A stretch of 23,141 nt of DNA from Desulfobacterales bacterium (GTDB lineage Bacteria > Desulfobacterota > Desulfobacteria > Desulfobacterales > JAFDCJ01). Each line of letters begins with the position of its first letter. Within the stretch, counting starts at the first letter, position 1. Shown one piece after another: positions 7,782 to 15,069 of this stretch. The stretch is taken from the NCBI GenBank assembly GCA_020345785.1, contig CP070771.1:3668734-3691874 (forward strand), read 5' to 3'. Both the position numbers and the translations under genes were made by a program. Under the pieces are notes generated by a model. It saw nothing but the letters and a program-made list of their open reading frames with translations, had not been told where the DNA came from and ran no database searches.

Positions 7782-7813
7782 AACACTCCAATACTCCAAT
7801 ACTTCAATACTCC
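7782..7813. repeat. AATACTCC octamer array
   Basis: Four tandem 8-bp units: AACACTCC, AATACTCC, AATACTTC, AATACTCC. They lie just upstream of fliI in the fliH-fliI gap. Read on the minus strand the array creates an in-frame ATG extension of fliI that is unlikely to be used. Confidence 0.8.
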
Positions 7814-7872
7814 GGCACTATAAGGGCAAAGCCTGTTTTCTCAGCCCGGGCTATAATATCAGGCGCGGCGGG

Positions 7873-8667
7873 TCACTCCTTCCTGCCAAAATTCTCGATG
7901 GCGTTGCGAAAGGACTCCTCCACGGCTTGAATCTGATTTTCAATCCGGGCGTCGATCTCCCCAAAATTGGTTTCGATAATACAGCCGCCGCTTTGAATAT
8001 TTTCTTCAGCTTCAAAGCTGACATTATCCATACTGCCAATCAGGCCTGACAGTTGGTGCTTGGTTTCATTGACAAATTGAAGATCGGCCGGATTCATCTT
8101 GATTTTAATTTCTCCCGGATCTTCGATTCTGGCGAGAGCTTCCCTGGCCACACCCAAGACAACCTCACGGCCCGTCTCTATCTCGCGGCAGACGACTTTC
8201 CGGGCGATGGCCAAGGCCAGTTCCACAACTTCCTTTTCAATATGGTGATACGTCTCGGCCCGAATCGTTTTTAGCTGCAATAAAGCGCTTCGCAGACTGT
8301 CCAGCAGCGGTTCCAGTTTTTTTGAGGCGCGCTCAAACCCGGCTTTTTCGCCATCGGCGGCGCCTTTTTCCAAGCCATCGTTGAATCCCTTCTGATAAGT
8401 ATCCACATCAAATCGGCCACCGGATTTCGCGCTTTTCTCCGGTCGTGTTTCATGGTTCTCATCATCGCGGCAAAGATCCGCACCGTCCGTATTATGATTG
8501 TCATAGCGGACCCTTTGAAATTTATCTTTCAACGACGCGCAGGTTCGTATGTTATCCGGATCCTCAAGCGGAATATCCGGAAAGTAGTGGAGTCTGAAAC
8601 CGGCTCGATGGTTGCGGGAGGCGCCGGCATCAGTACTAGGTAATAATTTCTTCTCCTCGGCGCCCAC
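7873..8667 (-). CDS. fliH: Flagellar export ATPase regulator FliH
   Basis: A 264-residue peripheral stalk-like protein that binds FliI and anchors it to the C-ring. Five glycines occur at every fourth residue (94, 98, 102, 106, 110), the GxxxG helix repeat characteristic of FliH/SctL. A long charged helix follows, then the conserved C-terminal domain (ELALAIARKVVCREIET; INPADL-like KMNPADLQFV; GGCIIETNFGEIDARIENQI). The start is a GTG at 8665-8667 inside the end of fliG (32-bp overlap). No ATG is available in frame nearby, so residues 1-85, which are poorly conserved in the family, carry some uncertainty. It sits between fliG and fliI as expected. Confidence 0.93.
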   Translation of the reverse strand: MGAEEKKLLPSTDAGASRNHRAGFRLHYFPDIPLEDPDNIRTCASLKDKFQRVRYDNHNTDGADLCRDDENHETRPEKSAKSGGRFDVDTYQKGFNDGLEKGAADGEKAGFERASKKLEPLLDSLRSALLQLKTIRAETYHHIEKEVVELALAIARKVVCREIETGREVVLGVAREALARIEDPGEIKIKMNPADLQFVNETKHQLSGLIGSMDNVSFEAEENIQSGGCIIETNFGEIDARIENQIQAVEESFRNAIENFGRKE

Positions 8668-9619
8668 TGATAATTATTTCTCCCTTGGCTTCCATTTCCT
8701 GGATAATATTGGTAATGCCCATCTGAGCATCGGAGACTTCTTTCATCCTGACCGGTCCGAGATCTTCCATCTCTTCGCGCAGCATCGCACCGGCCCGTTC
8801 CGACATATTCCGGAAGACCTTGTCTTTTACTTCTTCAGAGGCCGCCTTAAGCGCAATCGCCAGTTCCATCGTTTCAACTTTACGCAGCAGCTTCTGAAAT
8901 CCACGATCATCAACCAGCACCAGATCTTCAAATACAAACATCTTTTGCTTGATCTCGGCGGCCATTTCCGCATCGGTTTCTTCGATTTCGTTTAGAATCA
9001 GTTCACTTGAAATTTCATCCGTCTGATTCAAGATCTCGGCCAGACGATCAATACCGCCGCTGACATTGGCCACCGAGCTTTTCTTATTCTTCAGAATTTC
9101 TTTGAAAACGCTATTGACCTCTTCGATCATTTCAGTGTTCACCTTATCCAGTGTTGCCACCCGCATTGAGACATCGGTTTTTATTTCATCCGACAGTCTG
9201 GACAGCACATTACTGGCAGTGGCTGTTTTCAAGTGAATTAAAATGATGGCAATCGTCTGGGGATGCTCATCTTTTATTAATTCGTAGAGTTCATCCGCGG
9301 TCAGCGAATCAATTGCTTTCAATCCCTCGAGTTCATCCTCGGTTTCGCCTTTTTTTTTGTCGGCATTTTTAGCGCGACCAGGTTCGGGCGGGGGTGCAAG
9401 CCGAGCCGCCTGGGCCCGCATGGCGATAGTATCAGTAAATTCCTTGGCCACATGCTCTATAACGTTCGTTGATATGGTGCCCATCTGATCCAGGTGACGA
9501 TTGACTTTCATTTTCTCACCATCGGACAGACCATTTAAGATCGTTTCGGCGACCTGTTTGCCCAGGGAGCGAATCAAAATGGCGGCTTTTAAGGGTCCTG
9601 AAATTTTTCCGGGATCCAT
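8636..9619 (-). CDS. fliG: Flagellar motor switch protein FliG
   Basis: A 327-residue C-ring protein that transmits torque from the stator and binds FliF and FliM. It has the N-terminal FliF-binding domain (KAAILIRSLGKQVAETIL), the middle EHPQTIAIILIHL motif, and the C-terminal torque domain with FEDLVLVDDRGFQKLLRKV and the ELAIALKAA helix. A charged, Pro/Lys-rich linker (about residues 75-100) joins the first two domains. The ATG is one base past the fliF stop, and the 3' end overlaps fliH by 32 bp, so fliF-fliG-fliH are transcriptionally and probably translationally coupled. Confidence 0.97.
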   Translation of the reverse strand: MDPGKISGPLKAAILIRSLGKQVAETILNGLSDGEKMKVNRHLDQMGTISTNVIEHVAKEFTDTIAMRAQAARLAPPPEPGRAKNADKKKGETEDELEGLKAIDSLTADELYELIKDEHPQTIAIILIHLKTATASNVLSRLSDEIKTDVSMRVATLDKVNTEMIEEVNSVFKEILKNKKSSVANVSGGIDRLAEILNQTDEISSELILNEIEETDAEMAAEIKQKMFVFEDLVLVDDRGFQKLLRKVETMELAIALKAASEEVKDKVFRNMSERAGAMLREEMEDLGPVRMKEVSDAQMGITNIIQEMEAKGEIIISGRRGEEIIT

Positions 9620-9620
9620 T

Positions 9621-11228
9621 CTAATCCTCTTTTATCCAGTCCTTCATAACGCCCATGGACGCTTCGCTGTCCCTGGCAATCAGTTTTGATGCCTGGTCTC
9701 TAAATGTCAGCCGCCGGGCAGTCTGATCAAAATCACCTTCGAGTTCACCCACCGTTCTCGGCAGTTGCTTGAACATTTCTAAATCGCCGAATGAATACTC
9801 CGTCAACCATCTAACCAGTGGCCTGACAAAAAACAGGAAAGACAAAATGAGGAAAAGACTTAAAAAACCGTATTTCATATATGGCTGGTATTTTTTCAAC
9901 AGATTCAGCCACTTGTCTTCGACAGGTGGGTCCGCATTCAAGGAAAGCAGGGTCGTTTCGAATGGGATGTTCACTATTTCGAGCTCATCCCCTCTGGAGG
10001 CATTGAAATTCACCGCTCGTTTAACAATGTTTTCAAATTTCTGCATCTCCTCAGCCGATCTGGCTATATATTTCCATTCAAACCGCCCCTCTTCCTTCTC
10101 AACCCGCTCGTAAGTGCCATCCACCAGAACGGCAATGGATACCCGGGTCACTTTGCCGACCGGTTCTTTGGTATGGCTGATCACTTTGCCGATTTCATAA
10201 TTTACGGTGCGATCCTTTTTCTCAAAGATCGAAGCCCTGGTGGTAGAACGGATCGCTTCACCGGCCGTTGCATCCCCAGGAATGTTGGATCTGACGCCCG
10301 GTATCCCTTGAGGGGTAAGCTCCGGGTTGGTGGAGGATTCATTTATGGCTTGTTCACTGCGAACTACCTGATTATTCGGCAAGTATAGTTCTTCTGTTTT
10401 TTCCTGGCTTTTGAAATCAAAGGAACAGGATAATCTGACAATGGCTTTATCCTCTCCCAAAGCCGACTCCAGCATGGTCCGGACACGATTTTCGAGGTTC
10501 TTCTCAACTCGGGTCTGGTACTCCAGTTGATCGGAGCTGAGGTTTCCGAAAGAGGCGTCATCTTCGACACCGGCCAACAGCTTTCCGGACTGATCGACAA
10601 CGGTTACATTTTCGGGCTTCAACCGCGCAACGCTGGAAGAAACCAGGTGGACGATCCCGTTGATCTGGCTCTGGTTCAACCATTTTCCCGGGCGCAGTTT
10701 CAACACTACCGAGGCTGTGGCCGGTTCTTCTTCTTCCACAAAAAGTGATTTTTCGGGCAGCACAATGTGAACCCTTGAACTTTCAATTTCCCCGATCCGG
10801 TTGATGGTGCGGGACAGCTCGCCCTGAAGCGCTCTCTGATAATTGACATTCTGGGCAAATTCGGTCATTCCGAGTTTGGTATCATTAAAGATCTCAAAAC
10901 CAATTCCGCTGCCCCGGGGCAGCCCCTCAGATGCCATTTGCATGCGGATTTCATAAATATGTTCCTGCGGAATCAGGATGGTCGTTCCATTGGAAGCAAG
11001 GCGGTATTCAATTTTTTGTTCTTTAAGACGGGTCAGTATAATGCCGGCATCCTCCGGGTCCAGTTGGGCAAACACCGGCTGAAATTCACTTTTGCCCGAC
11101 CAGCTCATCAGGAAAATGAAACCGGCCAGTGACCCCAGAAACAAAGTTGCCAGCGTGATCTGCTTGCCGCGGCTGAGGTTGGTAAACGTGGCTTTCAGTT
11201 GCGACAATATCTGACGAAGAACTTCCAT
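9621..11228 (-). CDS. fliF: Flagellar MS-ring protein FliF
   Basis: A 535-residue inner-membrane ring protein that founds the basal body. A membrane helix lies at about 24-42 and the YscJ/FliF ring domain at about 45-220, with GSGIGFEIFNDTKLGMTEF and ALQGELSRTI, and SSRVHIVLPEKSLF. A second periplasmic region follows, then a second membrane helix at about 448-470 and a C-terminal acidic tail that binds FliG. The ATG at 11226-11228 has AGGT about 8 bases upstream. fliE, flgB and flgC are not upstream; the next gene is divergent, so fliF is first in this operon. No convincing promoter was found in the repeat-filled upstream region. Confidence 0.97.
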   Translation of the reverse strand: MEVLRQILSQLKATFTNLSRGKQITLATLFLGSLAGFIFLMSWSGKSEFQPVFAQLDPEDAGIILTRLKEQKIEYRLASNGTTILIPQEHIYEIRMQMASEGLPRGSGIGFEIFNDTKLGMTEFAQNVNYQRALQGELSRTINRIGEIESSRVHIVLPEKSLFVEEEEPATASVVLKLRPGKWLNQSQINGIVHLVSSSVARLKPENVTVVDQSGKLLAGVEDDASFGNLSSDQLEYQTRVEKNLENRVRTMLESALGEDKAIVRLSCSFDFKSQEKTEELYLPNNQVVRSEQAINESSTNPELTPQGIPGVRSNIPGDATAGEAIRSTTRASIFEKKDRTVNYEIGKVISHTKEPVGKVTRVSIAVLVDGTYERVEKEEGRFEWKYIARSAEEMQKFENIVKRAVNFNASRGDELEIVNIPFETTLLSLNADPPVEDKWLNLLKKYQPYMKYGFLSLFLILSFLFFVRPLVRWLTEYSFGDLEMFKQLPRTVGELEGDFDQTARRLTFRDQASKLIARDSEASMGVMKDWIKED

Positions 11229-11247
11229 ATTGTTACCTAATGATAAA

Positions 11248-11575
11248 AGTTTTCAGGTGTCAGCCCAGCCGCTGGCCGCGGAGCGGCCAGTTTGATCGAA
11301 AAAAGAAACTTTGGCCCAGTGCTAACGCAGGGCGGGCCTCCGTGCCGACCCATATCGGCGGACACGGAGGCCCGCCCTGCGTCAGCGGTCGGAATAAATG
11401 AAGTTTCATACGAGGTGTCAGATTTCTGGTTCAAGGAACTTGGTTTACGGTATAGGTGAGGTGTCAGGCATGTCTCCATTTCGATCAACCTGAACACCCT
11501 CCAGAGGCGCGTAAACCAGCCTGAGACTGGTAAACTTCGGCGGCCATCAGCTGACACCTGGTGAAACCTGAAACC
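11248..11575. repeat. Composite GTGTCAG-shell repeat upstream of fliF
   Basis: Begins 20 bases from the fliF start with TCAGGTGTCAG, then a GCTGGCC/GGCCAG hairpin, the CAGTTTGATCGAAAAAAG linker shared with 5061 and 6228, and a large palindromic cargo (11321-11386). The shell end GTTTCATACGAGGTGTCAG is at 11403-11421. A second GAGGTGTCAGG near 11458 is answered by GCTGACACCTGGTGAAACC near 11549, an inverted pair. Together these fill most of the region between the divergent fliF and diadenylate cyclase genes. Confidence 0.75.
11321..11386. repeat. 66-bp near-perfect palindrome
   Basis: Arms 11321-11344 and 11363-11386 pair at 23 of 24 positions (core GCAGGGCGGGCCTCCGTG). The 18-base centre adds a further GCCGA/TCGGC stem. 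It is the cargo of the surrounding GTGTCAG shell. It would form a very stable hairpin or cruciform. No T-run follows on either side. Confidence 0.85.
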
Positions 11576-11769
11576 CTTTTAAATGACTTTGCGATAAATT
11601 TACTGCCCCGCAGGGACCCAAGCGTTGTCTCGGAAGAAGCTTAGAATCTTGCAGAGGGAAGCGGCAGTTCTTATTGTTTGCAATAGCGGAATTTAAAGTT
11701 CTGCTTTCGGGTCGGGTAGATTTCGTATCATCCAACACCGTTAAAAATAATCCGCAACGAGAGGGGCTA

Positions 11770-13212
11770 ATGGAGAGTTTCGGCTCACTGATTCTGATAA
11801 AAGCACTGCTTAATTGGCGATCCACACTGGACATCCTTCTGATGGCAGCGGGATTATTTTTTTTATACCGCACATTGCTGCGTCTGGGCACCTGGAGGAT
11901 CGTTGTCGGAATTTTGGCGGGCTTGGGTCTTTTTCTCATCGCCAGTTTTCTGGATCTCCGGGGCATCGAGTGGATTTTCGGCAACCTCAGTCAGGTAGCC
12001 GCCATTGCGTTGATTGTTATCTTTCAGCCGGAAATTAGAAAAATATTTGAACGCGCTGTCTCGGTTAGACGTTCTGAAACGGGTGACAGAGAAGATGAAC
12101 TTTCTCAAATCGTGGCAGATTCCCTATGGAAAATGTCCCAGCAACACCGGGGGGCCATCGCTGTCTTTCCCGGCAAAGAACCCATTGAAGAGTGGCTTGC
12201 GGGCGGCTATAAGTTGGATGCGAAGCCGAGCATCCCCCTGATTATGAGCATCTTTGATCCGAACTCACCCGGTCATGACGGTGCTCTCATCATTCAGAAC
12301 GGAAAATTTAGGCGTTTCGGTGTGCGCCTGCCCGTGTCTCAAAGTTCCAGGCTGCCGGAAGAATACGGTACCCGCCACCATGCGGCCATGGGCCTGGCCG
12401 AAAAATCGGATGCACTGGTTATTGTCGTATCTGAGGAACGGGGTCGCGTATCATTTTTCAAAAACGGCCGGTTCCGTGCGGCGGCCGACCCTGATCAAAT
12501 TTGTAAAAAGATCATTTCCCATTGGAAAGAAACGGTTTCATACGTCATTAAAATGCCTGATCGCGAATTACGCTGGAAACTATTCCCCCAGATCCTTGCG
12601 AGTCTGATTGTGGCGATGTTTTTCTGGTCGACATTAATTATTGCCCAGGGTGAGATGCTCGAGAAGATCATTTCGGTCCCGGTGGAATATACGGCATCGC
12701 CGGCCAACCTGATCCTGGTCGGTGACAAGCAGAAAGAAGTCCGCCTTCATCTCGCCGGTCCAAAATCGGATCTTGATTCCATAAACGCGGCGCAGTTAAA
12801 TGTAAAGGTAGACCTTTCCAAGGCCGCCGCTGGAAAGCAAACCTTCCCAATTACCGGCGAGAATATTCGAATGCCGAGAAATGTTAAAATACTCGATGTG
12901 GTCCCTTCCGGTGTGGAGTTGACCTTGGCTGAAATTGAAGAACGCGAAGTTCCGATCAAACCGCAGCTGATCGGGAAACTGCCCGGCGGTCTGAAGGTAT
13001 TGGAGTTGAAAATGGTTCCCGAAAGAGTAAAGGTGCTCTCTCCGGCCGCCGCCGGCAAGGACAAGGTAAGCAGCGTCATCACCACCCCGATTTACCTTGA
13101 AAGCATTTACAACGATACCAGTGTCTTTTGCAAAATTATTGCACCATCGGCCGTTCAACCTGTCGAAAAGCGTTGGCCGGATGTCGAAGTGCAGATCAAG
13201 GTGGGTTACTAG
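11770..13212 (+). CDS. cdaA: CdaA-type diadenylate cyclase fused to CdaR/YbbR domains
   Basis: A 480-residue protein joining two functions usually encoded by neighbouring genes. Residues 1-85 hold hydrophobic segments as in CdaA. The diadenylate cyclase domain (about 95-255) makes c-di-AMP from two ATP, with the DGA motif at 170-172 and GTRHHAA at 200-206; the usual RHR reads RHH here. SDALVIVVSEE follows. A further membrane helix (about 272-292) leads to about 190 residues of YbbR-like beta domains, predicted outside the inner membrane, with VPVEYTASPANL and VEVQIKV elements. In Firmicutes CdaR regulates CdaA. The frame is open 32 codons upstream, but the ATG at 11770 with GAGGGG just before it is the likely start. 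glmM is not adjacent; mgtE follows. Confidence 0.9.
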   Translation: MESFGSLILIKALLNWRSTLDILLMAAGLFFLYRTLLRLGTWRIVVGILAGLGLFLIASFLDLRGIEWIFGNLSQVAAIALIVIFQPEIRKIFERAVSVRRSETGDREDELSQIVADSLWKMSQQHRGAIAVFPGKEPIEEWLAGGYKLDAKPSIPLIMSIFDPNSPGHDGALIIQNGKFRRFGVRLPVSQSSRLPEEYGTRHHAAMGLAEKSDALVIVVSEERGRVSFFKNGRFRAAADPDQICKKIISHWKETVSYVIKMPDRELRWKLFPQILASLIVAMFFWSTLIIAQGEMLEKIISVPVEYTASPANLILVGDKQKEVRLHLAGPKSDLDSINAAQLNVKVDLSKAAAGKQTFPITGENIRMPRNVKILDVVPSGVELTLAEIEEREVPIKPQLIGKLPGGLKVLELKMVPERVKVLSPAAAGKDKVSSVITTPIYLESIYNDTSVFCKIIAPSAVQPVEKRWPDVEVQIKVGY

Positions 13213-13303
13213 GCGCTCAGGCCATTTGTTCTGATAACATGTTCTCATAGAGACTGATGGGTTGAGGTTTTGGGGGTGTTAGGTGGCAGCAGTTAGAAAA
13301 TAT

Positions 13304-13541
13304 CAAATTCCAAAATCCAAGCACCAAATAAATCCCAAATCCCAATAATCAATGACCGAAACCAATGATGTCCCGTTTGAAATTTTTAATTTTGGTCATT
13401 GTAATTTGTTTGAGCCCGCCCTGGTGCGACTTGCTTGGTATATACCTACATCCCTGTTCTGACCTGGGCGTGAATGCAATAAATACTATAGGTGTTAAAT
13501 CGGTCTGGGCCAGGGATTTGTTATTTGGAATTTGTGATTTT
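13304..13541. repeat. CAAATTC-type inverted heptamer repeat
   Basis: Most of the 442-bp gap before mgtE. From 13304 to 13366 nine units run in 7-bp register (CAAATTC, CAAAATC, CAAGCAC, CAAATAA, ATCCCAA twice, TAATCAA and two diverged). Reverse-complement material follows at about 13376-13411 (TTTTGGTCATT, matching AATGACCGAAA) and again at 13512-13541 (GGGATTTGTTATTTGGAATT). The 100 bases between these right-arm parts look unrelated and may be an insertion. A short TTGACAG/CTGACAG pair lies at 13620-13635. No riboswitch was recognised. Confidence 0.7.
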
Positions 13542-13654
13542 AAGCAGCCGAAACCGACAATGATATCTTTACATGGCTTCCGACCTGATCAAACGGGTCT
13601 TTTTTCAGGCCGGCGGCTGGCTGACAGTTGACAGTGATACAAAGGAGCGGGACC

Positions 13655-14965
13655 ATGACCGATCAAGCCACGTTTCTGCCTTTGATTGAAAAATTCCTCG
13701 AACACGACCTGGGCACTGCCGCCCGATTCATTGAAAGTTTGCCGGAAGAAAGGGCCGCCGGCATCCTTCAGGCACTGCCGCCTTCGCTGGCTGTGAGGGT
13801 CATAAAGCAATTGCAGGTAAGCTATGCTTCGTCGCTGCTGAAAGATGCTGATGAGGAATTTTTGCAGGAATTAACCGCCCAACTCGACCCCCAGCTGGCG
13901 TCGTCGATTCTGATGCATCTTCCGGAGGATGCCCGAGAACGCATGACCCGGCATCTTTCAGGCAAACTCAAAGAACAAATCGGGGAGCTGTTGGAATATC
14001 CGCAGGACAGTGTCGGTCGAATCATGACAACGGATTTTTTGACATTTAACAAAGACACGTTGGCGGAAGAAGCGATTGAAAAAATCCGTTTACTGGCCAA
14101 AAAACGCTTCCCGTTATCATATGTCTACGTTGTCGACGAAGAAAAGCATCTTATCGGCGTGTTGAATATGCGTGATCTGATGCTCGCCGCCCCAGATAAT
14201 CCGCTGGAGGCAATCATCCGCAAGGAGGTTTTTGTCCTGCATTGCTTTACCGACCGCCAGGAGGCGGCCAATGAACTCGCCAAGCGCAAATATTTTGCCG
14301 CCCCGGTGGTGGACAGCGAAAACCATATTCTCGGTATTATCAAAGCCGAACGCATGCTGCAAAAAGTACAGGATGACGTCACCCAGGATATTCAGCGCAT
14401 GGTCGGCGTCGGCGCCGATGAGCGTGTTTTCTCCGCCATATCCTATTCATTGAAAAAACGGCTGCCGTGGTTGCACATCAATCTCGCCACCGCATTTTTA
14501 GCTGCGGCGGTGGTGGCCCTGTTTGAAGGCATCATTGCCAAATTGACCATCCTGGCGGTTTTTCTGCCGGTAGTCGCCGGCCAGGGCGGCAATGCCGGCG
14601 CCCAGTCTCTGGCTGTCGTCATGCGCGGCATCGTCATGCGGGAAATTCCAAAAGATAAAATTTTGAGCTTAATCGGCAAGGAAGGCAAGCTGGGTGCCAT
14701 CAACGGGGCCATTATCGGTGCCGTGACGGCACTGGTGGCGTGGATGTGGTACGGCAATCCCTACCTCGGTGTCGTCATCGGCCTGGGTATGCTGTTCAAT
14801 CTCATCTTTGCCGGTTTATCCGGAGCCGCCATCCCGCTTTTGATGAAAAAGATCGGGATCGATCCGGCGCAAAGCTCCAGCATAATTTTGACGACGGTAA
14901 CGGACGTCATGGGCTTCCTGGCCTTTCTGGGATTTGCCGTCATATTTCAAGGCAAGCTGGTCTAA
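13655..14965 (+). CDS. mgtE: Magnesium channel/transporter MgtE
   Basis: A 436-residue inner-membrane Mg2+ channel. The N-terminal helical superhelix domain occupies about 1-130, two CBS domains about 130-255 (SVGRIMTTDFLTF; YVVDEEKHLIGVLNMRDLM; APVVDSENHILGII), then a linker helix and five membrane helices from about 275. The family signature GQGGNAGAQS is at 309-318, and the pore aspartate of the last helix is D417 in TTVTDVMGF. The CBS/N domains close the pore when cytoplasmic Mg2+ is high. The ATG at 13655 with AAAGGAG 7 bases upstream is preferred to an in-frame ATG nine codons earlier. It lies downstream of the diadenylate cyclase and convergent with kup. Confidence 0.96.
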   Translation: MTDQATFLPLIEKFLEHDLGTAARFIESLPEERAAGILQALPPSLAVRVIKQLQVSYASSLLKDADEEFLQELTAQLDPQLASSILMHLPEDARERMTRHLSGKLKEQIGELLEYPQDSVGRIMTTDFLTFNKDTLAEEAIEKIRLLAKKRFPLSYVYVVDEEKHLIGVLNMRDLMLAAPDNPLEAIIRKEVFVLHCFTDRQEAANELAKRKYFAAPVVDSENHILGIIKAERMLQKVQDDVTQDIQRMVGVGADERVFSAISYSLKKRLPWLHINLATAFLAAAVVALFEGIIAKLTILAVFLPVVAGQGGNAGAQSLAVVMRGIVMREIPKDKILSLIGKEGKLGAINGAIIGAVTALVAWMWYGNPYLGVVIGLGMLFNLIFAGLSGAAIPLLMKKIGIDPAQSSSIILTTVTDVMGFLAFLGFAVIFQGKLV

Positions 14966-15069
14966 AAAAATAGGAAATAATATCCCCTGGAACATAATCC
15001 GGTAACAAGATTTCTTCCATAGTCATCTGATGTGCTTTGGATTTTTACAGCAGGTATCTTTTTATGCCG

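Noticed and set aside
11268..11350. Sigma-54-like GG-N10-GC pattern upstream of fliF
   Set aside because: It arises from palindromic repeat arms; the -24 and -12 boxes match poorly apart from GG and GC.
13213..13654. Mg2+ riboswitch upstream of mgtE
   Set aside because: No M-box core could be recognised; the gap is mostly a heptamer repeat.
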